From: an uncultured Bacteroidota bacterium
Lineage (GTDB): Bacteria > Bacteroidota > Bacteroidia > Chitinophagales > Chitinophagaceae
NCBI GenBank assembly: GCA_903819975.1
Contig: CAIJFI010000017.1
Span: 210,020-274,019, forward strand
Direction of reading: 5' to 3'
Length of the DNA stretch: 64,000 bases
Shown here: positions 27,441-36,496 of the stretch, piece after piece
How the letters are laid out: each line of letters begins with the position of its first letter
How positions within the stretch are numbered: the first letter of the stretch is position 1
Position numbers and translations under genes: made by a program
The notes under the pieces: generated by a model
What the model saw: only the letters and a program-made list of their open reading frames with translations
Database searches by the model: none
What the model was told of the DNA's origin: nothing

Positions 27441-27755
27441 TTAGTTCCCAGAAACCACTTTGTCTATACTAGCACTAAGGCTATCTATTTGATTTTGAAG
27501 GCTTTCTAGCTCATACAGATTCTGGCCATTTGACTGTTGCTCGGTTGTGAACCATAATAAGACCATGGAGATATAATCCTGCATATCCTTGCCTGCATAT
27601 AAATTTTTGAACTCAATCATTTTCTGATTGATAATAGCAGCAGTTTTGCGTACTGCTTCTTCGTCCTTTGGCGCAATTCTTACCCTATATGTACGATCTG
27701 CGATCGTAATATTAACAGGGATCATTTCGGTTGAATTGCTTTGTTCTTCGGACAT
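27441..27755 (-). CDS. zapA: Cell division protein ZapA
   Basis: The 104-residue protein starts with the short globular ZapA head (IPVNITIADRTYRVRI, then EEAVRKTAAIINQKM) and ends in a coiled coil (LYELESLQNQIDSLSASIDKV). ZapA binds and bundles FtsZ filaments at mid-cell. It follows, nine bases apart, a small coiled-coil gene that may encode its partner, and it precedes the 6S-like RNA and rny. Confidence 0.9.
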   Translation of the reverse strand: MSEEQSNSTEMIPVNITIADRTYRVRIAPKDEEAVRKTAAIINQKMIEFKNLYAGKDMQDYISMVLLWFTTEQQSNGQNLYELESLQNQIDSLSASIDKVVSGN

Positions 27756-27764
27756 TTTATAAGA

Positions 27765-28055
27765 TTAAGGATTCAAATTATTAATACTATTATCAATTTC
27801 CTTTAAGTACTGGTCAATTTTCTTTACCAATTTTGCTTTCTCAGCTGGATCCATACTTGCGCCTTGATTCATTTGAGCAGCTGTAAGTTGGGCCTGCCCT
27901 TCTTTTACTTTGGCCTCTAAATCCTGTTGAACCCCTAATTGTTGAGCAACAGTAGCTTTTAATTGCTGATTCTCTTTTTCCATTTGAGCATACTGCTTCA
28001 ATAAAGCGGTAAGCTTTTCTTGCAATTGCGATATGGAATTATTTAAATCAACCAT
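27765..28055 (-). CDS. Small coiled-coil protein, possible ZapB-like partner
   Basis: A 96-residue, largely helical protein without a signal peptide. Heptads run through about residues 5-60 (SISQLQEKLTALLKQYAQM, then ENQQLKATVAQQLGVQ), followed by a short linker with DPAEK and a second helix ending in INNLNP. No named family was recognised. The size, coiled-coil nature and tight linkage to zapA suggest a divisome function like that of E. coli ZapB, but this rests on context only. It lies between pheT and zapA in one minus-strand run. Confidence 0.75.
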   Translation of the reverse strand: MVDLNNSISQLQEKLTALLKQYAQMEKENQQLKATVAQQLGVQQDLEAKVKEGQAQLTAAQMNQGASMDPAEKAKLVKKIDQYLKEIDNSINNLNP

Positions 28056-28090
28056 TATGAGGTATTATTTGAATTGGTAAATGAATATAG

Positions 28091-30502
28091 TTATTTTCTA
28101 ATTTCAGCTTGGATATTTTTTTCAAATAACTGAATTAACTTTTTCATCATCTCGTCAATTTCAACATCGGTTAATGTTTTATCCGTAGCGTTGAAAACAA
28201 AATTAATTGCAACTGATTTTTTTCCAGCTCCTAATTTTTCACTCTCAAAAATATCAAACACACGCGTTTCTTTTAAGGCAGTTAATTTCGCATCCACTAT
28301 GCTTGCCTGGATTGCTTCATAAGCAATTGCCTTGTCTATTACTAACGCTAAATCTCTTTCAATAGAAGGATATTTAGAAACCTCTTTATACACTACCTTT
28401 TTACTTTGATACGCACTTAATAAAGATGCTAAATCAAAATTAATATAATAAACAGGTTGCTTAATGCCAAAGGCTTGTAGCTTTTTAGCACCCATCATTT
28501 CTAGCTGACCAATTGTCTTTTTATTCCAAACAAATTCAGTTAATCCGTTTGTAGCTACTTTTAACTGTACTCCTTGAATTCCTAATAAATCTAAAATAGA
28601 TTGTGCTGTTCCTTTTGCTACAAAATAATCTTGATCAACACCCTTGGTTCTCCAACCATCGGCTTGTTGTTTACCCGAAATATAAATAGCCAATTGCTCA
28701 GATTCATAATACTTCCCAGCATTTGATTTTCCGTATACTTTTCCTATTTCAAAGAAAGAAATAGCATTGTTTTGTCTATTTAAATTGTATGCAATTGTTT
28801 CTAATCCCGTCTCCAACATACTAGGGCGCATTACATCTAATTCAGCACTCAAATTATTCAACATTTTTACAGAAGATTGTAAAACGGCTTCGCTAAAATA
28901 AGCGCTATTGGTAATAGAGTTAGTTAGGATTTCTGTAAAACCACGGCCTACTAAATAGTTTGCAATTTTTTCTTTGAACTTTTCTTTTTGCTCTAATGGA
29001 TCAATCGAAGGGCTCATTATAATAGAACTAGGAATCTCAATATTATCAAGCCCGTCAATTCTTAAAACTTCTTCCACTAAATCCGCAGCTAAACTAATGT
29101 CTGGCTTATGATGTGGCACAGCCACTTCAATACTTTCAGCTGTTTCTTTAAGCACTTCAAAACCTAAACTTGTTAGGATTGTTTTTACTTTCTCAGTAGG
29201 ATAAACTTTGCCACTTAATTTTTTCAAATAAGCATAAGTTAAAACCACCGAAGTTTTTGTTGCAGGATTTGGATACACATCTACCACTTCACTACACTTA
29301 CCTCCAGCAATTTCCTGGATTAATTGTGCAGCACGCTCTAATACATTTACTGTTCCTGCAATATCTACCCCTTTTTCAAAACGGGTAGCAGCATCGGTTC
29401 TAAGTCCATGGTGTAAAGAAGTTTTACGTACATGTATATTTTCAAACCAAGCACTTTCTAAAAATAATTTTGTTGTATTAACAGATACACCACTTTTTAA
29501 ACCTCCAAAAACACCGGCAATACATAATGGCTTTTGGGTATCACTAATCATTAAATCGTTCGCTGATAATTTTCTTTCTGTGCCATCAAGTGTTACAAAC
29601 AAAGTGTCAGCTGGATATTTTTTAACAACAATTGTTGCATCTTTTATTTGATCCGCATCAAATGCATGCAATGGCTGTCCTGTTTCATGTAAAATATAAT
29701 TTGTGATATCTACTATATTATTAATTGAACGAACCCCAATTGCTTGTAAACGATTTTTTAACCAACTTGGTGATTCTTTTACTTGCACTCCTTCAATAAC
29801 CAAACCACTATAACGTGCACAAGCTTTTTGATCTTCAATAATTACCTTAAAAGGCTTTACAGCATTGTCTTTGATAGATTGTTTTGTAAATGGACTTATT
29901 GCCAAAGTTGGTGCTTCATGATAAGATAAATATGCACAAACATCTTTTGCGACACCATAATGACTCATGGCATCCATTCTATTTGGCGTTAATCCAATTT
30001 CATAAACATAGTCCTGATAATATTCATATAAATCAGCAACTGCAGTACCTACTTTAATACTTGCATCTAATACAATAATGCCACCATGATCATCACTTAC
30101 TCCAATTTCATCTTCGGCACAAATCATACCCTCACTTTCTTCGCCTCTAATCTTAGCTAATTTCATTGTGATACCTGCTTCTGCGCTTTTAGGATATATA
30201 GTAGTTCCTACACTTGCAACAACTACTTTTTGACCCAATGCAACATTGCTAGCTCCACAAACAATATTTAAAGGACGCGCTCCACCTGTATTTACTTTGG
30301 TTAATTTTAATTTATCTGCATTAGGATGTTGGCTTAATTCCACCACTTCTCCCACTACCAAACCTGCCAATCCTCCCTTAAAATTTTCAATTTTTTCCAA
30401 GGATTCCACTTCTAACCCAATAGAAGTCAAGATGGTAGATAATTGTTCCGGGCTAATTGTTTTTGGTAAATATTCACTCAGCCAATTGTAACTAATGGTC
30501 AT
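28091..30502 (-). CDS. pheT: Phenylalanine--tRNA ligase subunit beta
   Basis: The 803-residue beta subunit has the N-terminal EMAP/OB-type tRNA-binding domain (about 40-150, GEVVELSQHPNADKLKLTKV), B3/B4 editing domain, B5, the class II-like core (FFEIGKVY near 568) and the C-terminal ferredoxin-fold anticodon-binding domain with PSIERDLALVID near 714. It works as an alpha2-beta2 enzyme; pheS is not in this window, so the two subunit genes are unlinked. Transcription probably starts from TATTTTTG at 30533-30526. Confidence 0.97.
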   Translation of the reverse strand: MTISYNWLSEYLPKTISPEQLSTILTSIGLEVESLEKIENFKGGLAGLVVGEVVELSQHPNADKLKLTKVNTGGARPLNIVCGASNVALGQKVVVASVGTTIYPKSAEAGITMKLAKIRGEESEGMICAEDEIGVSDDHGGIIVLDASIKVGTAVADLYEYYQDYVYEIGLTPNRMDAMSHYGVAKDVCAYLSYHEAPTLAISPFTKQSIKDNAVKPFKVIIEDQKACARYSGLVIEGVQVKESPSWLKNRLQAIGVRSINNIVDITNYILHETGQPLHAFDADQIKDATIVVKKYPADTLFVTLDGTERKLSANDLMISDTQKPLCIAGVFGGLKSGVSVNTTKLFLESAWFENIHVRKTSLHHGLRTDAATRFEKGVDIAGTVNVLERAAQLIQEIAGGKCSEVVDVYPNPATKTSVVLTYAYLKKLSGKVYPTEKVKTILTSLGFEVLKETAESIEVAVPHHKPDISLAADLVEEVLRIDGLDNIEIPSSIIMSPSIDPLEQKEKFKEKIANYLVGRGFTEILTNSITNSAYFSEAVLQSSVKMLNNLSAELDVMRPSMLETGLETIAYNLNRQNNAISFFEIGKVYGKSNAGKYYESEQLAIYISGKQQADGWRTKGVDQDYFVAKGTAQSILDLLGIQGVQLKVATNGLTEFVWNKKTIGQLEMMGAKKLQAFGIKQPVYYINFDLASLLSAYQSKKVVYKEVSKYPSIERDLALVIDKAIAYEAIQASIVDAKLTALKETRVFDIFESEKLGAGKKSVAINFVFNATDKTLTDVEIDEMMKKLIQLFEKNIQAEIRK

Positions 30503-30525
30503 ATAAGCTCTTTATAGTATAGCTT

Positions 30526-30533
30526 CAAAAATA
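30526..30533 (-). promoter_or_regulatory. -7 element TATTTTTG of pheT
   Basis: Exact TAnnTTTG match on the minus strand, 23 bases before the pheT ATG. Confidence 0.55.
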
Positions 30534-30717
30534 AGCAATTTTTCGACCCCCTGTTTACCCCAACGTGAATAACCTCAATTTTAGGGTGCAAAACAGGTTA
30601 ATAACCTCAAAATCATGTGCATTGCCATTGAGCCAAATTGTGGATATCCAAAAACTAAAATAAATTTCATGATATCCATTTTAGAGCTGATTTTCGCAGT
30701 AAGAAAATAGTTTTAAT
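30534..30717. promoter_or_regulatory. Divergent pheT-dnaB control region with repeats
   Basis: This intergenic stretch holds an 11-base direct repeat AATAACCTCAA (30568-30578 and 30600-30610), a long inverted repeat CCTGTTT+ACCC (30550-30560) against GGGT+AAACAGG (30584-30597), a perfect palindrome TGGATATCCA (30651-30660), and a second GATATCCA (30671-30678) 18 bases after the first. All lie between the two promoters and could bind regulators; dnaB itself lacks a clear TAnnTTTG element here. Confidence 0.4.
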
Positions 30718-32292
30718 ATGTCTATCCCAAATATCAATACCAATACTAAAAACCGCAAAAAGACTTCAAATGTGGACATTAGTTCCATGATGTATGGGAA
30801 GATTCCACCTCAGGCAAAAGAGTTGGAAGAGGCAGTATTAGGCGGTATTTTATTAGAGAAAAGTGCATTTGATACCGTTACTGAAATTTTAAAGCCAGAG
30901 TGTTTTTATACCGACGCCCACCAGATGATTTTTACCGCGATGCAAGGTTTGCAAATGGATAACCAACCCATTGATATGCTTACCGTTGTTGAAGCATTAA
31001 AAAAACGCGAGCAGTTGGATATGGTAGGTGGCGCTTATTATATTTCTAAGTTAACCAATGTGGTGGTTTCTACTGCCAATATTGAAGCACATGCTAGAAT
31101 CGTTTTACAGAAATTTATCCAAAGAGAATTAATAAGAATCAGTGGCGAAGTTATTGCTAATGCATACGAAGACAGCACTGACGTTTTTGATTTACTAGAT
31201 GATAGTGAAACCAAGATGTTTAATATCACTAACAATTACTTGAAAAAGAATTTCGTTGATATTCAAAACGCATTGGCTGACGCGGTAAATAGAATTGATG
31301 AATTAAGAACTAAGAAAGATGAAATTTCGGGTGTACCAAGTGGATTTAATTCTTTAGACAGAATTACTTACGGCTGGCAACCTACGGATTTAATTATTTT
31401 AGCGGCACGTCCTTCGGTAGGTAAAACCGCATTCGCTTTAAACCTAGCCCGTAATGCAGCATTACACCCTACTAAGCCACAAGCAGTTGGATTCTTTAGC
31501 TTGGAGATGAGTGCTTCTCAATTAGTACAAAGAATTTTGAGTGCTGAGAGTGAAATTAAAATGGAGAAAATTTCACGTGGTAAATTAGAAGACTATGAAT
31601 ACCAGCAATTACATAGCAAGGGTATTAAAAAATTAGAGACTGCTCCAATTTATATTGACGATACAGCCGCATTAAATATTTTTGAATTTAGAGCAAAGGC
31701 AAGAAGACTGGTTAACAAGCACCAAGTTAAAATTATCATCATTGACTACTTACAATTAATGAGTGGTTCTGGTGATAGAAATTCAAACCGTGAACAAGAA
31801 ATTAGTAACATCTCTAGAAGTTTAAAAGCTTTGGCAAAAGAACTTCAAATTCCAATCATTGCATTGTCTCAGTTGAGTCGTGCGGTTGAAACTAGAAAAG
31901 AAAGCAAGATGCCTCAGTTGAGTGACTTACGTGAATCAGGTGCGATTGAACAAGATGCCGATATGGTAATGTTTATTTATCGTCCTGAGTACTACGAAGT
32001 AATGAGCAATGAAATGGGCGAAAGCACACAGGGTGAAACTCATATTAGAATTGCCAAGCACCGTAATGGTTCTTTGGATTTAGTAAAATTAAGAGCAAGA
32101 TTAGATATACAAAGATTCGAAGAATGGGATGGCGATTCAGGCGGCTTACCAGGCTTGCCAAATAACTATAAACCTACTTCAAGCTTTAACGATCCTGCTG
32201 CTGGCGGTGATGGTGGCCGTTTCTTTATTCAAGGAAGCCGAATGAACGGAGGAGAATTTGACGAAGGTGTGAACGAAGACCAACCTTTCTAA
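30718..32292 (+). CDS. dnaB: Replicative DNA helicase DnaB
   Basis: DnaB is the hexameric helicase that unwinds DNA at the replication fork. The 524-residue product has the N-terminal helical collar domain (IPPQAKELEEAVLGGILLE onward), then a RecA-type ATPase with Walker A ARPSVGKTAF near 235, IIIDYLQLMSG near 342 and DLRESGAIEQDADMVMF near 403. No intein is present. The C-terminal tail is Gly-rich and low complexity. rsmE follows 34 bases later. Confidence 0.97.
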   Translation: MSIPNINTNTKNRKKTSNVDISSMMYGKIPPQAKELEEAVLGGILLEKSAFDTVTEILKPECFYTDAHQMIFTAMQGLQMDNQPIDMLTVVEALKKREQLDMVGGAYYISKLTNVVVSTANIEAHARIVLQKFIQRELIRISGEVIANAYEDSTDVFDLLDDSETKMFNITNNYLKKNFVDIQNALADAVNRIDELRTKKDEISGVPSGFNSLDRITYGWQPTDLIILAARPSVGKTAFALNLARNAALHPTKPQAVGFFSLEMSASQLVQRILSAESEIKMEKISRGKLEDYEYQQLHSKGIKKLETAPIYIDDTAALNIFEFRAKARRLVNKHQVKIIIIDYLQLMSGSGDRNSNREQEISNISRSLKALAKELQIPIIALSQLSRAVETRKESKMPQLSDLRESGAIEQDADMVMFIYRPEYYEVMSNEMGESTQGETHIRIAKHRNGSLDLVKLRARLDIQRFEEWDGDSGGLPGLPNNYKPTSSFNDPAAGGDGGRFFIQGSRMNGGEFDEGVNEDQPF

Positions 32293-32326
32293 TTTTTCGC
32301 TAAAATTTTTGACTAATTAATTGCAT

Positions 32327-33028
32327 ATGGCAGTTCCTTATTTTTACGAACCACAAATTACAAGCAATCTATCTTCCTATACATTAAGTGAGGAAACTAG
32401 CAAGCATTGTGTGCAGGTATTAAGGATGAAGGAAGGAGATCGTATTGATTTAACAAACGGAATTGGGCAAATTTTTGAAGCATCTATTACACTTGCCCAT
32501 AAAAAAAGCTCCATTGTAAATATTGATGCACAAAAAGCAATCAATCCATCTACACAAAAAATTGTATTAGGCATTTCTCTATTAAAGAACGTCACGCGAT
32601 TAGAATGGTTGTTTGAAAAAGCAACTGAAATGGGCGTGCATACTATTGTTCCCCTAATTTGCGAACGCACCATTCATGAACGTTTTAAGACAGACAGGAT
32701 GCAAAATATCTTGCAATCTGCCATGATTCAAAGTCAGCAAGTTTGGTTACCAATTTTAACTGAGCCCACCCCCTATAACAGTTTTCTAAAAACATATAAA
32801 GCTACTCAACAACTTATAGCACATTGCGAAGCTGCAGACAAAACAAGTATCAAGGATTTAAAAGCTGGTGATGATTGTATATTATTAATAGGACCCGAAG
32901 GTGATTTTAGCCCAAAGGAAATAGAAGATGCAATGTCTTTAAACTACACGGCATTACATTTAGGCCCTACCCGATTAAGAACTGAAACTGCAGGCTTATT
33001 CGCTTTAAGTGTATTAAAAAAATTCTAA
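32327..33028 (+). CDS. rsmE: 16S rRNA (uracil(1498)-N(3))-methyltransferase RsmE
   Basis: RsmE methylates U1498 of 16S rRNA. The 233-residue SPOUT-family protein has the N-terminal PUA-like part (HCVQVLRMKEGDRIDLTNG) and the knotted SAM-binding core with EKATEMGVHTIVPL near 96, LLIGPEGDFSPKEIE near 187 and LGPTRLRTETA near 212. I place the start at the ATG at 32327; the frame opens six bases earlier with a TTG. It is followed ten bases later by the GNAT-like gene. Confidence 0.95.
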   Translation: MAVPYFYEPQITSNLSSYTLSEETSKHCVQVLRMKEGDRIDLTNGIGQIFEASITLAHKKSSIVNIDAQKAINPSTQKIVLGISLLKNVTRLEWLFEKATEMGVHTIVPLICERTIHERFKTDRMQNILQSAMIQSQQVWLPILTEPTPYNSFLKTYKATQQLIAHCEAADKTSIKDLKAGDDCILLIGPEGDFSPKEIEDAMSLNYTALHLGPTRLRTETAGLFALSVLKKF

Positions 33029-33037
33029 CTTGCAACT

Positions 33038-34219
33038 ATGAGAGTGGTAGCAATCAATACACCCGGATTAATAAGAGAATTTCTCAACTTTAATGCCACC
33101 GTTAACGCAAATAATCCTAATTATATTCGTGCACTTGATAAGGAAGTAGAACAGGTGTTTGATCCTACAAAAAATAAATTATTTAAGGAGGGTGATGCAC
33201 AAAGATGGATTGTTCAAAATAATGCCGGCGAAACCATTGGTCGTATAGCCGCATTTTATTACAGCAAGTACAAAAACAAAGGAACTGAATATCCTGTAGG
33301 ATGTGTTGGCTATTTTGATTGCATCAATGATCAATCGGCAGCCAACTTGTTATTTGACACTGCAAAACTTTGGCTAGCTCAAAATGGTATGGAAGCCATG
33401 GATGGCCCTATTAATTTTGGAGATAGAGATAAATGGTGGGGTTTAATGATAGAAGGATTTGATGAAGAACCCATGTATGGAATGTCCTTTAATCCAGATT
33501 ATTACGAGCAACTTATAAGCAACTATGGTTTTGAAAATTATTACAATCAATACTATTATAAGGCAAATATTTTTAACGAATTACCTCCCCGTTTTAAAGA
33601 ACGGTATGAGAAGTTTAAGGCAAAGCCGGACTATAAAGCAAAACATTTAGACACCTCCAATTTGGAAAAATACGCGCAGGATTTTGTGACCATTTATAAT
33701 TCGGCTTGGGCGCAACATGGGGAAGCAAAAGCAATCACTTTTGATCAAATCATGAAGTTGTTTAAGACCTTGAAACCAATTATGGATCCTAGGGTTATTT
33801 GGTTTGCATATTACAAGGAAGAGCCTATTGCTATGTTTATTAATATTCCAGATGTGAATCAGTATTTTAAATTCTTTAATGGAAAATTAGGTTTATTGCA
33901 AAAGCTTCAATTATTGTGGATGAAATGGAGGGGAAATAATAATAGATTAACTGGTTTGGCTTTTGGAGTAGTACCAAAATATCAATCCTTGGGCATAGAC
34001 AGCTTTTTAATATATTCATGTTCTCTTTTATTATTAGAATTAAAAAAATACAGCGAATACGAAATGGGATGGGCTGCCGACTGGAACCCAAAAATGGTAA
34101 ATATTTACAAAAGCCTTGGTGCTCAACCCAGCCGTCGCATGGTTACTTTTAGGTATATTTTTGACAAGCAAGTACACCCATTTGAGCGTCACCCTATTAT
34201 GGATTATAGTACCCCATAA
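33038..34219 (+). CDS. GNAT-like N-acetyltransferase family protein of unknown substrate
   Basis: The 393-residue protein begins with a segment seen in long Bacteroidota acetyltransferase-like proteins: FVxF-like start, NPNYIRALDKEVEQVFDP, then WIVQNNAGETIGRIAAFY, which resembles a GNAT beta hairpin. GPINFGDRDKWWGLMIEGF and VPKYQSLGIDSFLIYS are conserved-looking; the latter occupies the place of the acetyl-CoA-binding motif A (Q/R-x-x-G-x-G/A), with a relaxed match. Two GNAT-like halves may be present. It is likely cytoplasmic. Function is unknown. Confidence 0.7.
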   Translation: MRVVAINTPGLIREFLNFNATVNANNPNYIRALDKEVEQVFDPTKNKLFKEGDAQRWIVQNNAGETIGRIAAFYYSKYKNKGTEYPVGCVGYFDCINDQSAANLLFDTAKLWLAQNGMEAMDGPINFGDRDKWWGLMIEGFDEEPMYGMSFNPDYYEQLISNYGFENYYNQYYYKANIFNELPPRFKERYEKFKAKPDYKAKHLDTSNLEKYAQDFVTIYNSAWAQHGEAKAITFDQIMKLFKTLKPIMDPRVIWFAYYKEEPIAMFINIPDVNQYFKFFNGKLGLLQKLQLLWMKWRGNNNRLTGLAFGVVPKYQSLGIDSFLIYSCSLLLLELKKYSEYEMGWAADWNPKMVNIYKSLGAQPSRRMVTFRYIFDKQVHPFERHPIMDYSTP

Positions 34220-34246
34220 TATTCCAATATAATGTGCATAAAACGG

Positions 34247-34261
34247 CCTTAAATTTTAAGG
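34247..34261. repeat. Palindrome upstream of dnaX
   Basis: CCTTAAA and TTTAAGG flank a single T at 34247-34261, 27 bases before the dnaX ATG. No T-run follows, so an operator is as likely as a terminator for the preceding gene. Confidence 0.4.
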
Positions 34262-34288
34262 GGATAATGTGTATATTGCGCGTCTACT

Positions 34289-36142
34289 ATGGATAATTTT
34301 GTTGTTTCAGCCCGAAAATATAGACCTCAGAACTTTAATACAGTTGTGGGTCAGTCGCATATTACGACAACCTTAAAGAATGCCATTTTAAACAATCATT
34401 TGGCGCATGCCTTTTTGTTTTGTGGACCTAGAGGTGTGGGTAAAACTACCTGTGCACGTATTTTAGCCAAAACAATAAACTGCACGAATATTACTAAGGA
34501 AGGAGAAGCATGTAACCAATGCGATAGTTGTACCTCTTTTGAAAAAGGGGCTAGTTTAAATATTCACGAATTAGATGCTGCTAGTAATAACTCGGTAGAC
34601 GATATAAGATCATTAGTAGAACAAGTTCGATTTGCTCCTCAAGCTGGTAAATACAAAGTATATATTGTGGATGAGGTCCACATGTTAAGTGCGAGTGCAT
34701 TTAATGCATTTTTGAAAACCTTAGAGGAACCACCTCCTTATGCCATCTTTATTTTAGCTACAACCGAAAAGCATAAAATTTTACCTACCATTTTAAGTAG
34801 GTGTCAAATTTTTGATTTTAAACGTATTACTTCTAATGATACAGTTGTGCACTTGGAAGAAATTATAGGCAAGGAACATATTAAAGCTGAAAGAAACGCA
34901 TTGCAACTAATTGCTCAAAAGAGCGAAGGATGTATGCGCGATGCCTTGAGTATTTTAGATAAGATTGTAAGTTTTTCGAACGGCGAATTAACATATAAAA
35001 ATACCCTTGAACATTTAAATATATTAGACGAAGAATATTTTTTCAAGCTCCTAGACTACTTAACTAAGCAAGACCTTACAAATGCTATGTTATTGTACGA
35101 TGAAATCAATCAAAAAGGATTTGAAGGGGATATGGTATTATATGGACTTGCAAGTTTTATAAGAAATCTACTAGTTTGCAAGGACCCAGCAAGTGCCGTT
35201 TTATTAGAATCTATCGAAGGATGGAGAGATCAATATATTAGTACAGCTAAACTAATTAGTACGCCTTATTTAGTAAGTGCTTTGAATATTTTAAACGAAG
35301 CCGAGATACAATTTAAAATGGCACGCAACAAAAGATTGCATGTTGAAATGGCCATTATTAAATTAAACTTTTTAGCACAAGCAATTGAGTTAAGTTTGGA
35401 AGACAACCAAATAGTAAAAAAAAAACTAGTTGATGCACACTACCCTATCCGCTTAAAGAAAATTATTCCTTTAAGTAATATTGTAGTTAATTCAGAAGCA
35501 AAACTAGTTATTGAAACTCCTGCTCCAGCAAAAACTAAACCTACTGCTCCTGCTGCTCCTTCTGCTGCTCCTACAAATATGCAGCCGGCAGCCACAAAGC
35601 CTGCTTCGGATATTTCTGACAAGCCCGTAAAATCAAATATTCCTGCTACAGCAATACCAGTACCAACGGAAAATGCTTCAGGTGGCCCAAAAAAGAATTT
35701 ATTAGCAGTACTTCAACAGAAATATGGCAAAGAATATGATATCGAAGAAGTAAAAGAATCCGTGCCATTAGCAATGGAGCTACTTAAAAAATGCTGGGAC
35801 GAATATGCTGTTTATTTAGAAGCCAATGCAAAACATGCTTCATCAGGTACATTTAAAGTGGCGCAATTAAACATCATTGATGATATTCATTTTACAGTTA
35901 CAGTTGGCGCATTAACTGCTCAGAAGTTTGTTGAAATTGAGCGAATGAATTTCTTAGAAAAAATATGGGATGCTTTTCAAAATAGAGCAATTCAGTTTGA
36001 TATTTTAGTTGAAGCAGGAGAACAAGAAGATGTTCCACTACACATGCGTTTAAACAGCAAACAAAAATATGATCGTATTGCAGAACAATATCCACTAGTG
36101 CGTGAATTAAAAACCAGATGTAACTTAGAAGTATATTTTTAA
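34289..36142 (+). CDS. dnaX: DNA polymerase III subunits gamma and tau
   Basis: DnaX is the ATPase of the sliding-clamp loader. The 617-residue product has Walker A GPRGVGKT at 46-53, zinc-binding cysteines C65, C75, C78 and C81, the DEVH Walker B (VDEVHMLSASAFNAFLKTLEEPP) and the SRC motif (ILSRCQIFDF). Domains I-III end near residue 370; a Pro/Ala/Thr-rich linker (about 405-460) and a tau-like C-terminal domain follow. Codons 376-379 hold a run of ten A residues, and the two other frames close at once, see 35416-35433. Confidence 0.97.
   Translation: MDNFVVSARKYRPQNFNTVVGQSHITTTLKNAILNNHLAHAFLFCGPRGVGKTTCARILAKTINCTNITKEGEACNQCDSCTSFEKGASLNIHELDAASNNSVDDIRSLVEQVRFAPQAGKYKVYIVDEVHMLSASAFNAFLKTLEEPPPYAIFILATTEKHKILPTILSRCQIFDFKRITSNDTVVHLEEIIGKEHIKAERNALQLIAQKSEGCMRDALSILDKIVSFSNGELTYKNTLEHLNILDEEYFFKLLDYLTKQDLTNAMLLYDEINQKGFEGDMVLYGLASFIRNLLVCKDPASAVLLESIEGWRDQYISTAKLISTPYLVSALNILNEAEIQFKMARNKRLHVEMAIIKLNFLAQAIELSLEDNQIVKKKLVDAHYPIRLKKIIPLSNIVVNSEAKLVIETPAPAKTKPTAPAAPSAAPTNMQPAATKPASDISDKPVKSNIPATAIPVPTENASGGPKKNLLAVLQQKYGKEYDIEEVKESVPLAMELLKKCWDEYAVYLEANAKHASSGTFKVAQLNIIDDIHFTVTVGALTAQKFVEIERMNFLEKIWDAFQNRAIQFDILVEAGEQEDVPLHMRLNSKQKYDRIAEQYPLVRELKTRCNLEVYF
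35416..35433 (+). promoter_or_regulatory. Putative dnaX slippage/frameshift site (A10 followed by out-of-frame stops)
   Basis: Ten A residues (35416-35425) encode V-K-K-K at residues 376-379. A shift to the -1 frame, or one extra A in the RNA, reads ACT AGT TGA and stops at 35431-35433 (a product of about 381 residues). A shift the other way, or one A fewer, meets TAG at 35427-35429. The site lies just after clamp-loader domain III, where Thermus and E. coli make their short gamma form by slippage or frameshifting. Confidence 0.55.
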
Positions 36143-36481
36143 TTACAACTTGGCCTTGTTGTATCCTTTCTGTTTTAAATACTGAAACACTTTTTGACGG
36201 TGGTCCCCTTGAACAATAATTTCTCCATCTTTTACGGAACCTCCAGTGCCACAATGGTTTTTCAAAGCCTTGCCTAATAAATTCATGTCATCTTCGGTAC
36301 CCACAAAACCATAAACAATAGTTACTGTTTTACCTGCACGATGTTTTGTTTCAAGAATAACACGCAAAGGTTGCTGGTCTACAGATAATGTTTCAACCAC
36401 TTCCTCCTCAGAAGGAATTGTATAATTTGGATCGGTACTATATACTAATGGCGAACCTATGGATTTGTTTTTTTTACTCAT
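36143..36481 (-). CDS. Translation initiation factor SUI1/YciH-like
   Basis: The 112-residue protein has a variable N-terminal tail and a SUI1 domain from about residue 38: LRVILETKHRAGKTVTIVYGF and KALKNHCGTGGSVKDGEIIVQGDHR, the signature of the eIF1/YciH family. In bacteria its role is poorly defined but probably concerns the fidelity of start-site selection. This could matter in an organism with few Shine-Dalgarno sequences (inference). Its stop abuts the dnaX stop convergently. Confidence 0.9.
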   Translation of the reverse strand: MSKKNKSIGSPLVYSTDPNYTIPSEEEVVETLSVDQQPLRVILETKHRAGKTVTIVYGFVGTEDDMNLLGKALKNHCGTGGSVKDGEIIVQGDHRQKVFQYLKQKGYNKAKL

Positions 36482-36496
36482 AACAAATGAATTAAT

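Noticed and set aside
30718..32292. Possible intein in dnaB
   Set aside because: DnaB often hosts inteins, but length (524 residues) and uninterrupted Walker A and other motifs show none here.
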